Source of the DNA: Geodermatophilus obscurus
GTDB lineage: Bacteria; Actinomycetota; Actinomycetes; Mycobacteriales; Geodermatophilaceae
NCBI RefSeq assembly: GCF_900115395.1
Contig: NZ_FOWE01000002.1
Coordinates: 186,001 to 250,000, forward strand
DNA length: 64,000 nt
Direction of reading: 5' to 3'
Shown: piece after piece, positions 8,519-16,961 of the stretch
Layout of the letters: every line of letters starts with the position of its first letter
Position numbering within the stretch: position 1 is the stretch's first letter
Notes under the pieces: model-generated
The model's database searches: none
What the model saw: the letters and a program-made list of their open reading frames with translations, nothing else
What the model was told of the DNA's origin: nothing
Program-made: the position numbers and the translations under genes

Positions 8519-9495
8519 GAGTAGGCCTCCACGGCGCTGGTGACCTTGCGGACGTAGGACTGGGTCTCGGCGTACGGCGGGATCCCGCCGTGGCGGGCGA
8601 CCGTGCCGGGGCCGGCGTTGTACGCGGCCAGCGCCAGGTCGGTGGAGCCGAAGCGGTCGGTGAGCTGGCGCAGGTAGCGGGCCGCGCCGTCGACGGCCGA
8701 CGCCGGGTCGGCGGGGTCGACGCCGAGGCCGGCCGCCGTCGCGGGCATGAACTGCATGAGGCCGGTGGCGCCGGCCGGCGAGACGGCCGAGGAGTCGAAG
8801 CCCGACTCCACCTTCGCCACCGCGGCCAGCAGCGCCGGGTCGACGCCGTGGCGGGCGCCGGCGGCGGTGAACAGGTCGGCGTAGGGGACGCCGGCGAGCC
8901 CGGAGCCGGGGACGGCCGCCGCCGCCGCCGCGGCGGCCGACGACGGGAGCACCCGGCGGATGAGGGCCGGGTCGCCGACGTCCTGCACCTTGACGACCTC
9001 GCCCGCCTGCGGCGCGGCGATCATCTTCCCGTCGCCGACGTAGATACCGACGTGGTCGATGCCCGGACGCGAGGGGGAGTGGTCGAAGAAGACGAGGTCG
9101 CCGGGGCGGGCCTCCGCCAGGCTCGCGACGGCGGTGCCCGCGGTCGCCTGCTGGGAGCTGGTGCGGGGCAGGTCGATGCCGAGGTCGCCGTAGACGCGCT
9201 GCACCAGGCCGGAGCAGTCCAGGCCGACCGCGGGGTCGGTGCCGCCCCAGGCGTAGGGGACGCCGAGGTAGCGCTGCGCGGCGGCCACCACGCGGCCCTC
9301 CATCCCGCTGGCGGCGGTCGCCGCCGTGCCGGTCGCCGTCGTCGCGGAGGTCCCGGTGAGCCCGGCGGCGGAGGCCGCGGAGGCCCACTGCGAGGACACC
9401 GCGGTCGACGTCGACGTCGAGGACGCCGAGGCCAGGGTGAAGATCCGGTTCTGGATCTCGGCGATGCGGCCGTGCACCGCGGTCAGGCCCTCCAC
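8515..9495 (-). CDS. NlpC/P60 endopeptidase fused to lytic transglycosylase, flagellar operon
   Basis: Predicted bifunctional peptidoglycan hydrolase. Residues 66-160 form an NlpC/P60 domain with catalytic Cys94 (GLDCSGLV) and His148 (IDHVGIYVG). Residues 205-320 form a soluble lytic transglycosylase domain with catalytic Glu230 (AKVESGFD), then [13 protein letters not shown] and [10 protein letters not shown]. There is no signal peptide, so export through the flagellar pathway is possible. It sits between fliJ and fliK, where it could clear the wall for the rod as FlgJ does elsewhere; that role is inferred. The GTG start at 9495 has an ideal GGAGGAG and overlaps fliJ by 13 bases. Confidence 0.88.
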   Translation of the reverse strand: MEGLTAVHGRIAEIQNRIFTLASASSTSTSTAVSSQWASAASAAGLTGTSATTATGTAATAASGMEGRVVAAAQRYLGVPYAWGGTDPAVGLDCSGLVQRVYGDLGIDLPRTSSQQATAGTAVASLAEARPGDLVFFDHSPSRPGIDHVGIYVGDGKMIAAPQAGEVVKVQDVGDPALIRRVLPSSAAAAAAAAVPGSGLAGVPYADLFTAAGARHGVDPALLAAVAKVESGFDSSAVSPAGATGLMQFMPATAAGLGVDPADPASAVDGAARYLRQLTDRFGSTDLALAAYNAGPGTVARHGGIPPYAETQSYVRKVTSAVEAYS

Positions 9496-9947
9496 GGCTC
9501 CTCCTCTCCCTGCTCGTCGGCCGCGCGCACCGAGTGCCGGCGCGTCACCAGGTCGTCGACCGCGCGCTCCTCGGCGGCCAGCTCGGCGGTCCGCAGCGCC
9601 AGGAGGTGCCGCTCGCGCAGCTTCTCCAGCGCCCGGGTCTCCTGGGCGGCGGCGGTCCACCGCTGCCGCAGCAGGTCCGCCTGCTCGGCCGAGGCCTGCG
9701 CCAGCGACCGTGCAGCCGCTACATCGGCAGCCGCGGCGGCCGATGCGACCATCGCGGCGAGGAAGACGTGCCCCGGTGCGGACGCCGGGGGCACGCGGGT
9801 GTGGAGCGCGGCCGCCTGCTCCTCGGCGCGGCGGGCGGCGTCGTGCGCGGCGGCGTCGGCCGCGGAGGCCGCCCGCTGGGCGGCCTCCTCGGCGGCGGCG
9901 CGCACCCGCAGGACGGGCTCGAGGCGGAAGGCGGCGTGCTTGCCCAC
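9483..9947 (-). CDS. fliJ: Flagellar export chaperone FliJ
   Basis: FliJ is the coiled-coil central stalk that couples the FliI ATPase to the export gate. The 154-residue product is an almost unbroken charged/alanine-rich helix ([40 protein letters not shown]) with heptad character and no other domain. Identification rests on this pattern and on its position directly behind fliI, one base after that gene's stop. GTG start. Confidence 0.85.
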   Translation of the reverse strand: MGKHAAFRLEPVLRVRAAAEEAAQRAASAADAAAHDAARRAEEQAAALHTRVPPASAPGHVFLAAMVASAAAAADVAAARSLAQASAEQADLLRQRWTAAAQETRALEKLRERHLLALRTAELAAEERAVDDLVTRRHSVRAADEQGEEEPWRA

Positions 9948-9948
9948 G

Positions 9949-11247
9949 TCAGCCCGCGGTCACGAGCCGGTGCAGCATCGACCAGGCGTCGTCGGGCGAG
10001 GTGGTGTCCTCCAGCGCCTGGCGCAGGAAGGCGTCGATGGCGGGGGAGAGCATCCGGGCGCGGTCGACCAGCGGGTCGCTGCCGGCCTGGTAGGCGCCGA
10101 TCTCCACGAGCTCCTTGACGTCGCGCAGCGCGCCCATGAGCCGCCGGGCCTCGCGGGCGTCGGCCATGCGTGCCGGGGAGGTGACCGCGCCGGCCACGCG
10201 GGAGATCGACTCGAGCACGTCGATCGCCGGGAAGTGGCCGGCGGTGGCCAGCCTCCGGGTGAGCACGACGTGCCCGTCGAGGATGGAGCGGGCGGTGTCG
10301 GCGATCGGCTCGTTGTGGTCGTCGCCCTCGACGAGCACGGTGTAGAGGCCGGTGATCGAGCCGGTGGCGCCCGGCCCGGCCTTCTCCAGCAGCCGGGGCA
10401 TCATCGCGAACACGCTCGGCGGGTAGCCGCGGGTGGCCGGCGGCTCGCCGGCCGACAGTCCGACCTCGCGCTGGGCCATCGCCGTGCGGGTGATCGAGTC
10501 CATGAGCAGCAGCACGTCGCGGCCCTGGTCGCGGAAGCCCTCGGCGATCCGGGTGGCCACGAACGCGGCCTTGAGCCGCACCAGCGGCGGCTCGTCGGAG
10601 GTGGCGACGACGACGACCGTGCGGGCCATGCCCTCCGCGCCGAGGTTCTCCTCGAGGAACTCCTTCACCTCGCGGCCGCGCTCGCCGATCAGCCCGATGA
10701 CCCGGACGTCGGCCTCGGTACCGCGGGTGATCTGCGCGAGCAGCGTGGACTTCCCGACGCCGGAGCCGGCGAAGATGCCCAGCCGCTGGCCCTTGCCGAC
10801 CGGCACCAGGGTGTCCAGGGCACGCACCCCCACCGGCAGCGGCTCCTCCACCCGGCGGCGCGACAGCGCGTGCGGGGTCTCGCTGGCCAGGTCGACCCAG
10901 TCGACCCCGCCGCCCAGCGGGCCCAGGCCGTCGACCGGCCGGCCCAGGCCGTCGAGCACCCGGCCCAGCAGCGCCTCGCCGACCGGCACCTGCAGCGGCA
11001 TGCCGGTGGCGCGCACCGGTGCCCCGGCGTGGACGCCGGAGATCTCACCCAGCGGCATGCAGGTCAGCCGGTCGCGGGACACGGCGACGACCTCGGCGAG
11101 CAGCCCGGCGCCCACCTCGACGAGGTCACCGACGGCGGCGACGACGCCCTCGACGGTGAGGGTGAGGCCCATCGCCCCGACGACGGAGCCGGTCGGCTGC
11201 GGGCGGGCGGCCAGGCGGGCGCGGGCCAGGGTGGCGGCGACGCTCAC
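9949..11247 (-). CDS. fliI: Flagellar export ATPase FliI
   Basis: ATPase of the type III flagellar export apparatus, related to the F1 beta subunit. The 432-residue product has an N-terminal beta barrel, Walker A at 161-168 (GSGVGKST), Walker B ending in Asp250 (DVLLLMDSITR) and the family signature PPSVFAMMPRLLEKAGPG. The GTG at 11247 is preferred over an upstream ATG because it overlaps the fliH stop by four bases; the upstream extension would overlap fliH by 73 bases and is low complexity. Confidence 0.96.
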   Translation of the reverse strand: MSVAATLARARLAARPQPTGSVVGAMGLTLTVEGVVAAVGDLVEVGAGLLAEVVAVSRDRLTCMPLGEISGVHAGAPVRATGMPLQVPVGEALLGRVLDGLGRPVDGLGPLGGGVDWVDLASETPHALSRRRVEEPLPVGVRALDTLVPVGKGQRLGIFAGSGVGKSTLLAQITRGTEADVRVIGLIGERGREVKEFLEENLGAEGMARTVVVVATSDEPPLVRLKAAFVATRIAEGFRDQGRDVLLLMDSITRTAMAQREVGLSAGEPPATRGYPPSVFAMMPRLLEKAGPGATGSITGLYTVLVEGDDHNEPIADTARSILDGHVVLTRRLATAGHFPAIDVLESISRVAGAVTSPARMADAREARRLMGALRDVKELVEIGAYQAGSDPLVDRARMLSPAIDAFLRQALEDTTSPDDAWSMLHRLVTAG

Positions 11248-12095
11248 GCCGACAGCACCGCCCGCACCCGCGCCAGCGCCGTCGACAGCTGCGCGTCGAC
11301 CCGGCGCGGGCCGCACTCGGCGACCGCGCCGGCCCGCTCGACGGCGTCGTCGGCGACGACGGTGACGCTCGGCGGCAGCGCGGCGAGGGCGTGCGGCGGC
11401 ACCTCGGCGAGGTCGTCGGGATGCAGCCGGACGACGGCAGGCGCGTCGGCGGGGACGAGGGTCAGCGCGCGGCGCAGCGCGTCGACGCCGGCGGTGCCCG
11501 ACGCCGACAGCTCCCGGCCGAGCAGCTCCTCGACCAGGCCGGCGACGCCGTCGACGATCGTGTCGCGGACGTCCTCGGCCGTGGGCACCGCGGCGGCCTC
11601 CAGCGCGGCGACGGCGGCGGCGAGCGCCGCGGTCGCCGAGGCCATGCGGCGCTCCCAGCGGGCCTGGACGTCGGCCAGCCGGGCGGCCGCGGCGGCCTCG
11701 GCCTCGGCGACGACCTCCGCCGCCGACGCGACGCCCTCGGCGTGCCCGGCGCTGTAGCCCTCCGCGCGGGCGAACTCGCGCAGCCGGGCCAGCTCCTCGG
11801 CGTAGACGTCGCCCAGCCGCAGCACGCCGCGGCCGTTGGGCACCGGCACGTCGGCGGCGCGTCGGGGCGCCGTCCGTCGCTCGACGACGACCTCCGGCGC
11901 GGTGGCGACGACGGGGGACGGGCCGGCCGGCGCGGGCGCGGGGGCGCGCCGCGGCGCCGGCGGCACCGTCGTCCCGGGGACCGAGCGGTACGGCGCCGCG
12001 GCGACGGCCGACGCGCCGCGCAGCAGCACCGACGGCCGCACGCCCCGGTCGGCCCCGTCCAGGGTCCCGCCCCGCGCCTCAGGCGACGAACTCAT
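11244..12095 (-). CDS. fliH: Flagellar assembly protein FliH
   Basis: FliH holds FliI and regulates its activity at the C-ring. The 283-residue product has a variable, Pro/Ala-rich first third, a glutamate/alanine-rich helical segment (LARLREFARAEGYSAGHAEG, with AEVVAEAEAAAAARLADVQA), and a C-terminal FliH/V-type E-subunit domain (DGVAGLVEELLGRELSASGT, VRLHPDDLAEVPP). The AEGYSAGHAEGVASA stretch is reminiscent of the GxxxG repeats of FliH. The ATG start overlaps the fliG 3' end by 17 bases. Confidence 0.88.
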   Translation of the reverse strand: MSSSPEARGGTLDGADRGVRPSVLLRGASAVAAAPYRSVPGTTVPPAPRRAPAPAPAGPSPVVATAPEVVVERRTAPRRAADVPVPNGRGVLRLGDVYAEELARLREFARAEGYSAGHAEGVASAAEVVAEAEAAAAARLADVQARWERRMASATAALAAAVAALEAAAVPTAEDVRDTIVDGVAGLVEELLGRELSASGTAGVDALRRALTLVPADAPAVVRLHPDDLAEVPPHALAALPPSVTVVADDAVERAGAVAECGPRRVDAQLSTALARVRAVLSA

Positions 12096-13158
12096 CGTCC
12101 CCGCCGCGCGAGATGGTCACGACACCCTGCTCCTCGAGCGTGCGGATGACCGCGACGATCTTGCCCTGGGCCTCCTCGACCGTGCGGGCGCGGACCGGGC
12201 CGAGCAGCTCGATCTCCTCCGCGAGGTTCTCGGCGGCGCGCTCGGAGAGGTTCCGCACGACCTTGTCCCGCACGTCGGGGCGCACGCCCTTGAGCGCGGT
12301 GGCCAGGTCGTTGGCCTCGACCTCGCGCAGCACCAGCTGCATCGAGCGGTCGTCGATCGTGGTGATGTCCTCGAACACGAACATCTGCGCGCGGACCTGC
12401 TCGGCCAGCTCCGGGTCGGAGGAGTCCAGCCACTCGAGGATGGAGCGCTCGGTGGGCCGCGGGGAGCGGTTGATGATCTCGACGAGGGTCTCGACGCCGC
12501 CGACGGTGGACATGTCCTGGTGGGCCAGCAGCGAGCCCATGCGCCGGCCCAGCTCCTCCTCGACCAGGCGGACCATCTCCGGGGAGGTGCGGTCCATCGT
12601 GGCGATCCGGTGCGCCACCTCGGCCTGCTGCTCGGGGCCGAAGCCCGACAGCACCTCGGCCGACTGGGCGGCCGACAGGTGGGCGAGCACCAGCGCGATG
12701 ACCTGCGGGTGCTCGTCCTTGAGGAAGGTGACCAGCTGCCGGACGTCGGCGTTGCGCAGCGAGGCGAAGGGCACCTCGGTGTAGACGACGTTGAGCCGGG
12801 CCAGGATGCCCTCGGCCTTGTCCTCGCCCAAGCCCGCGGCCAGGATCTCCCGCGCGAAGTCGACGCCGCCGCGGCCGACGAACCGCTGCGCGCTCATCAG
12901 CTGGTGGAACTCCGACAGGACGCCGTCGACGTCCTCGGGCTCCACCGAGCCGAGCTTCATGATCTCGCGGGTGATCGCCTCGACCTCGCGCGGGCGCAGC
13001 TTCGACAGCAGCAGCCCGGCCTCCTCCTTGCTCATCTGGGCCAGGAAGACGGCGGCCTTGCGCAGGCCCGGCAGCTCCGGGCGCGGCGGGGCCGGCGGCA
13101 GCGCGGGGAGGTTGGTCCCGCCCGCGCCCACCAGCTGCTCGACCGATGCCAGCGTCAT
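12079..13158 (-). CDS. fliG: Flagellar motor switch protein FliG
   Basis: Rotor protein that contacts the stator. The 359-residue product has the N-terminal FliF-binding domain (GLRKAAVFLAQMSKEEAGLL), the middle domain with the EHPQ motif at residues 149-152 (FLKDEHPQVIALVLAHL), and the C-terminal torque domain (FEDITTIDDRSMQLVLREVE, with VRDKVVRNLSERAAENLAEE) carrying the conserved charged helix. Length matches the family apart from a roughly 20-residue N-terminal extension. The ATG overlaps the fliF stop by four bases. Confidence 0.97.
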   Translation of the reverse strand: MTLASVEQLVGAGGTNLPALPPAPPRPELPGLRKAAVFLAQMSKEEAGLLLSKLRPREVEAITREIMKLGSVEPEDVDGVLSEFHQLMSAQRFVGRGGVDFAREILAAGLGEDKAEGILARLNVVYTEVPFASLRNADVRQLVTFLKDEHPQVIALVLAHLSAAQSAEVLSGFGPEQQAEVAHRIATMDRTSPEMVRLVEEELGRRMGSLLAHQDMSTVGGVETLVEIINRSPRPTERSILEWLDSSDPELAEQVRAQMFVFEDITTIDDRSMQLVLREVEANDLATALKGVRPDVRDKVVRNLSERAAENLAEEIELLGPVRARTVEEAQGKIVAVIRTLEEQGVVTISRGGDDEFVA

Positions 13159-14750
13159 TTCACGTCACTCAGCCATCCGCGCAGCATCTGCGCCACCTCG
13201 TCGGGACGTTCGCTGACCATCGACGCGATCTCCCCTCGCACCCGCTGGCGCTCGGCGGCCTCCAGCTCCAGGGCCCGGTTGTCCAGCACCGCGGTGTCGT
13301 CGCGGGAGCTGGACACCCGCAGCCGCTCGAGCTCGGCCAGGAGGCCGTCGTCGACGTCGTACTCCTCCTCGTCGTCGTCCTCCTCGTCGTCGCGGCGGCG
13401 CGAGCGCAGCCAGACGACGAGCACGAGGAGGGCGATGCCGAGGGCGATGCCGCCGGTCCTGATCAGCGACCACATCTGGGCCTGCTGCTCGGCCTCGCGG
13501 GCGGCGGCCATCTCGGCGGCGGCCTGGTCGGCCGCGCTGGTGTCGAAGGCCAGCGACGCGACGCTGATGTCGTCGCCGCGGGCCTCGTCGAGGCCCACCG
13601 CGTTGCTGACCAGGTCCTGCACCTGCGCCTGGTTGAGCCCGCCGGCCACGGTGTCGTCCATGACGACGGCGACGGTGAGCCGGTTGACCTCGCCCGGGGC
13701 GGACACGGTGTTGGTGACGGTCTGGTCGACGGCGTTGTTCTCCGTCGACGACTCGGTCGAGTAGTCGGCGGCGCCGCCGGCGCCGCCGTCCGCGGCGTCG
13801 GCGGTGTTCTCCGGGCCCAGGACGCCGCCGACGGCGGCCCCGTCGCCGGTGTACTGCTCGGTCGAGGACTGCCGGCTGATCGGCGGGGTGCCCTCGGTGT
13901 AGCCGTAGGTGGTCGCGGTGCTGTCTCGCTGGCTCATGTCGAGGTCGGCGCGGACGGACACGCGCGCGTTGCCCGGGCCGAGGACGGTGTCGAGGATCGA
14001 CTGGGCGTTGGCGGCCAGCCGGGTCTCGTAGTCGGTCTCCATCTGCGAGCGGGCGTCACCGGACGCCGCCGACGACGTCTGGCCGGCGGCCGAGAGCAGC
14101 TGGCCGGCCGAGTCGCTGACGGTGACCTGCTCGGGCGCCATCCCCTCGATGCTGGAGGACACGAGGTTGGTGATCGACTGGATCTGCTCGCCGGAGAGGT
14201 CGGTCCCCGGCGTCAGGTCGAGCAGCACCGACGCGGTGGGCTCGGCCTCGTCGGAGGCGAAGACCTCGTCCTCGGGCAGCGCCACGTGCACGACCGCCTG
14301 CGAGACGCCGTCGAGGGCCTCGAGGGTGTTGGCCAGCTCGCCCTCGATGGCGCGCTGGTACTGCACCTGCTGCTGGAACTCGCTGGTGGTGATGCCCTGC
14401 TCGTCGAGCAGCGCGTACCCGGTGTCGGCGCCGGCGGGCAGGCCCTTGCCGGACATCTGCAGCCGCAGGTCGTAGACGGCGTCGTTGGCGACCAGGATCG
14501 TCCCGCCGCCGTCGGCCAGCTCGTAGGCGACGCCGCCGGCGTTGAGCTCGTCGACGATCGCCGAGGCGTCGGTGGAGGCCAGGTTGGAGAACAGCGGCGC
14601 CATGGTCGGCGTCGTGATCCAGCGGTAGAAGAAGAAGCCGCCCATCGCCAGCGCGGCGACCAGCAGGCCGATGACGACCTTCTGGCCCAGGCTGATCGTG
14701 GCGAGGGTGCCGCGCACCTTCGCCAGCGGCCCCGCCAGTGCGGCAGGCAT
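13155..14750 (-). CDS. fliF: Flagellar MS-ring protein FliF
   Basis: Forms the MS ring in the cytoplasmic membrane, the base for rotor assembly. The 531-residue product has a membrane helix at about 24-42, ring-building motifs (LPAGADTGYALLDEQGITTS, QYQRAIEGELANTLEALDGV, VHVALPEDEVF), a second membrane helix at about 428-448, and an acidic cytoplasmic tail ending in the FliG-binding segment (ERPDEVAQMLRGWLSD). The fliE stop codon shares one base with the ATG. Confidence 0.97.
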   Translation of the reverse strand: MPAALAGPLAKVRGTLATISLGQKVVIGLLVAALAMGGFFFYRWITTPTMAPLFSNLASTDASAIVDELNAGGVAYELADGGGTILVANDAVYDLRLQMSGKGLPAGADTGYALLDEQGITTSEFQQQVQYQRAIEGELANTLEALDGVSQAVVHVALPEDEVFASDEAEPTASVLLDLTPGTDLSGEQIQSITNLVSSSIEGMAPEQVTVSDSAGQLLSAAGQTSSAASGDARSQMETDYETRLAANAQSILDTVLGPGNARVSVRADLDMSQRDSTATTYGYTEGTPPISRQSSTEQYTGDGAAVGGVLGPENTADAADGGAGGAADYSTESSTENNAVDQTVTNTVSAPGEVNRLTVAVVMDDTVAGGLNQAQVQDLVSNAVGLDEARGDDISVASLAFDTSAADQAAAEMAAAREAEQQAQMWSLIRTGGIALGIALLVLVVWLRSRRRDDEEDDDEEEYDVDDGLLAELERLRVSSSRDDTAVLDNRALELEAAERQRVRGEIASMVSERPDEVAQMLRGWLSDVK

Positions 14751-15079
14751 CAGACCGGCATCCTCATGATCTCGGTGAAGGCCTCGACGGCCTTGTTCTT
14801 CAGGGTCACGACCATCTCGGTCGCCACGGAGGACTCCTGCGCGGCGATCATGTAGTCGTGCACGTCACGCAGGTCGCCGGTGGCGGCCTGCACGGCCATG
14901 GCGTCCCGGGTCTTCTGCAGGCTCCCGAGCTGCTCGAGCGCACCGGTCAGCACCGAGGCGAAGCCCTCGCCGGAGGCCGCGGGCACCGCCGGGACGACCG
15001 CGCCGACCTCGGCGGCGCCGCCGAGGGCGCCGACCAGGGGGATGCCGGGCAGCGAGACGCCGCCGATGGGGGAGGTCAC
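14750..15079 (-). CDS. fliE: Flagellar hook-basal body protein FliE
   Basis: Joins the MS ring to the rod. The 109-residue product begins with a Gly/Pro/Ala-rich stretch, then carries the family core (FASVLTGALEQLGSLQKTRD, AVQAATGDLRDVHDYMIAAQ, SSVATEMVVTLKNKAVEAFT, EIMRMPV). The GTG start lies two bases after the flgC stop and follows GGG-rich sequence. Length is as expected. Confidence 0.94.
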   Translation of the reverse strand: MTSPIGGVSLPGIPLVGALGGAAEVGAVVPAVPAASGEGFASVLTGALEQLGSLQKTRDAMAVQAATGDLRDVHDYMIAAQESSVATEMVVTLKNKAVEAFTEIMRMPV

Positions 15080-15081
15080 GG

Positions 15082-15480
15082 TCAGCCCTTCCCGAACTGG
15101 AGAGCGGCCTGGTAGGCGTTGGTCGCCCGCTCCATGGCCGCGATGTTCGCCTGGTAGCCGCGCTGGGCCATGATCAGCTGGGTCATCTGCTCGCCGAGGT
15201 CGATGTCCGGGTAGCGGACGTTGCCGTCGGCGTCGGCCAGCGGGTGGTCGGGCTGGTACACGACCCGGCCCTCACCGCTGCCGAACGCGGCGCCGGCGAC
15301 GCGCACGCCGCCCTCGCCGGAGCCGTAGTCCACGGCCTGGGCGACGACCATGCGCTCCTTGAACGCCTCGCCGTCGGTCGGGCTGGCGGTGTTGATGTTG
15401 GCGATGTTGTCCGAGACGGCGTCCATCCACCGGCGGTGGACGGAGAGCGCGGATCCGGAGATGTCGAGGCCGTCGAACAC
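15082..15480 (-). CDS. flgC: Flagellar proximal rod protein FlgC
   Basis: Proximal rod subunit. The 132-residue product starts FDGLDISGSALSVHRRWMDA, then VSDNIANINTASPTDGEAFK, and ends with the rod signature (PDIDLGEQMTQLIMAQRGYQ, ANIAAMERATNAYQAALQFG). The GTG at 15480, one base after the flgB stop, fits the family N-terminus exactly; ten further upstream residues in frame overlap flgB and are not expected. Confidence 0.95.
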   Translation of the reverse strand: MFDGLDISGSALSVHRRWMDAVSDNIANINTASPTDGEAFKERMVVAQAVDYGSGEGGVRVAGAAFGSGEGRVVYQPDHPLADADGNVRYPDIDLGEQMTQLIMAQRGYQANIAAMERATNAYQAALQFGKG

Positions 15481-15481
15481 G

Positions 15482-15829
15482 TCATGCCGTCCTGAGGGCC
15501 GAGCGGACACCGTTGTACTTGCCCTCGAGCGCGGTGAGGGCGAGCTGGTAGCGCAGGCCGGTCTCGGTGGCGATGACCGTCTCGCTGTCGAGGTTCACGT
15601 TGTTGCCGTCCTCCCGGGTGGGCTCCAGCGAGCGGGCGATGGACCCGCCGGACACGGTCGGCGTCCGTCCCTGGCGCAGCTCGGCGCGCAGCGAGGACTC
15701 GAAGTCGGTCCGGCCGGCGAGGAAGCCCGGGGTCTGGACGTTGGCGATGTTGTCCGCCGTCACACGCTGGCGCTGCGCGAGGCCGCTCAGCGCCGCGTGC
15801 AGCGTGGTCATCGTGACGTCGCTGATCAT
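15482..15829 (-). CDS. flgB: Flagellar proximal rod protein FlgB
   Basis: Proximal rod subunit and first gene of the long hook-basal-body operon. The 115-residue product reads MTTLHAALSGLAQRQRVTAD, NIANVQTPGFLAGRTDFE and TETGLRYQLALTALEGKYNG, matching FlgB. The ATG at 15829 is chosen because it gives the family length; the frame stays open 54 codons upstream but that part has no flagellar features and would run through the putative promoter. The leader to the promoter at 15963-15988 is about 125 bases. Confidence 0.93.
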   Translation of the reverse strand: MISDVTMTTLHAALSGLAQRQRVTADNIANVQTPGFLAGRTDFESSLRAELRQGRTPTVSGGSIARSLEPTREDGNNVNLDSETVIATETGLRYQLALTALEGKYNGVRSALRTA

Positions 15830-16118
15830 CGGGCGGACCGCCGGTGGGCAGGACGGCAGGACACGAGGTGCCTCCGGGTACGTCGGGGACCCCCGCGCGC
15901 GAGGCGCAGGGGAGTGGCCGCCGATCCGTGGCGAGTGCGGTGCTGTCCGTGCAGGGCCGACATCGGCAGTGCCCGGGCAGACCTTGACCACCGTCCGTGG
16001 TGCGCGTGACGGGTGGGACCGGGGGAGTGGATGAGCCGGACGGGCGCGGGTGGGGTCCGTGGCGGCACGTGAGGCGCCGTCCGCGCGCGGACGGTGACAC
16101 CCACCCCACGACGACGAC
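15830..16118. other. Leader and promoter region of flgB (no gene seen)
   Basis: Between the flgB start and the terminator of the fliS-side operon there are about 290 bases with no credible gene on either strand. It contains the flgB sigma-28-like promoter (15963-15988) and a long, GC-rich leader. Open frames crossing it are extensions of flgB without homology. Confidence 0.6.
15963..15988 (-). promoter_or_regulatory. Sigma-28-like promoter of the flgB operon
   Basis: On the minus strand GTCAAG (15988-15983), 15 bases, then GCCGATG (from 15967). The -10 is the best match in the window to the GCCGATAA consensus of sigma-28-type factors; the -35 differs from CTCAAG at its first base. It sits upstream of the first gene of the 12-gene hook-basal-body operon. 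Confidence 0.65.
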
Positions 16119-16148
16119 GGCCGGGCCCGCGGTGAGGCGGGCCCGGCC
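16119..16148 (-). terminator. Terminator of the fliD-fliS operon
   Basis: A perfect 12-base GC stem (16119-16130 with 16137-16148) with the loop GGTGAG lies 24 bases after the stop of the last gene of the fliD-fliS-fliT-like group and before the flgB promoter region. Confidence 0.75.
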
Positions 16149-16172
16149 GGGGTCGGTGTTCGTGAGGTGTTG

Positions 16173-16517
16173 CTAGAGGGCGCGGTCGACGTAGGCGGCC
16201 ACCGGGCGAGGCCGGTAGGCCATGCGGGCGGCGACGTCGCGCTGGCGCTGGGACTGCGTGATGCGCTCGACGAGCTCCTCGGCGACGGCGAGCTGGTGCT
16301 GCAGGAGCCGGGCGGCCCGCTCGCGCAGGTCCGGGGGGAGCGGGCCGAGCATGTTCGGCGGCGTCCAGTCCTCCATGCGCCGGCCCCAGGCGGCGATCTC
16401 CTCCGCGCGGTTGCCGCGGATGGAGCGCTCGGCGTCGAGGACCTCGACCTCCATCTCCTCGAGGACGCCCGCCCACTCGGCGCGGCGGTCCTCGTCCGAG
16501 GCGTGCGCGGCGGTCAT
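16173..16517 (-). CDS. Small protein downstream of fliS, possible FliT-like chaperone
   Basis: Unrecognised 114-residue protein. It is mainly helical and charged (EDRRAEWAGVLEEMEVEVLD, LRERAARLLQHQLAVAEELV, ERITQSQRQRDVAARMAY) and ends with a short basic tail. The position behind fliS and the helical make-up match FliT, the FliD chaperone encoded at this spot in many bacteria, but I see no diagnostic FliT motif. The ATG at 16517 overlaps the fliS stop by four bases, so it is translated with it. Confidence 0.75.
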   Translation of the reverse strand: MTAAHASDEDRRAEWAGVLEEMEVEVLDAERSIRGNRAEEIAAWGRRMEDWTPPNMLGPLPPDLRERAARLLQHQLAVAEELVERITQSQRQRDVAARMAYRPRPVAAYVDRAL

Positions 16518-16894
16518 GCGGTGCCCGCCAGGCTCGCCGCGGCCTGGCGCCACGCGTCGCGGAGGGGCTCGACGACCTGACGGCAGGCGGCGACGCGGTT
16601 GAGGTCGCCCTTGACGTTGGCCTGCAGCATCTCCGTGATCAGCCAGCCGTACAGCGCGGCGAGGCGCGGGCCGCCGTCCCAGAGGTCGACCTGCAGGCTG
16701 CTGCGGAGCTCGAAGACGATCTCCTGGGCGTGCAGGAGCTGCGCGCCGGCCTCCTGCCGGTCACCGGAGACCAGGGCGGTCTCGGCACGCTCGAGGTCGA
16801 GCGCCAGCCGGTCGTACAGCATGACCAGCAGCTGCTGGGGCGACGCGGTGGCGACGGTGTCGCCCATGTACCGGGCGCGCAGGGCAGCACTCAT
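16514..16894 (-). CDS. fliS: Flagellin export chaperone FliS
   Basis: FliS binds the flagellin C-terminus and prevents early polymerisation. The 126-residue product carries the family pattern RARYMGDTVATASPQQLLVM, LYDRLALDLERAETAL, HAQEIVFELRSSLQ and LAALYGWLITEMLQANVKGD. In organisms with FliW and CsrA, FliS also influences the flagellin feedback loop. It lies 67 bases behind fliD and overlaps the following small gene by four bases. Confidence 0.96.
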   Translation of the reverse strand: MSAALRARYMGDTVATASPQQLLVMLYDRLALDLERAETALVSGDRQEAGAQLLHAQEIVFELRSSLQVDLWDGGPRLAALYGWLITEMLQANVKGDLNRVAACRQVVEPLRDAWRQAAASLAGTA

Positions 16895-16961
16895 GGGACA
16901 GGACTCCTCGGGAACGCGACGTCGGACGCCGACGGCAGTGAGCAGGTGGACAGGTCCGACG

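Noticed and set aside
4964-8524. Very long plus-strand frame (1186 codons) opposite motA-flgE-fliK
   Set aside because: Its product is low-complexity Arg/Gly/Val and it runs antisense to well-identified flagellar genes; typical GC-bias shadow.
8590-11757. Long plus-strand frame (1055 codons) opposite fliJ, fliI and fliH
   Set aside because: Same antisense GC-bias effect; no domain, no ribosome site and it contradicts the conserved minus-strand genes.
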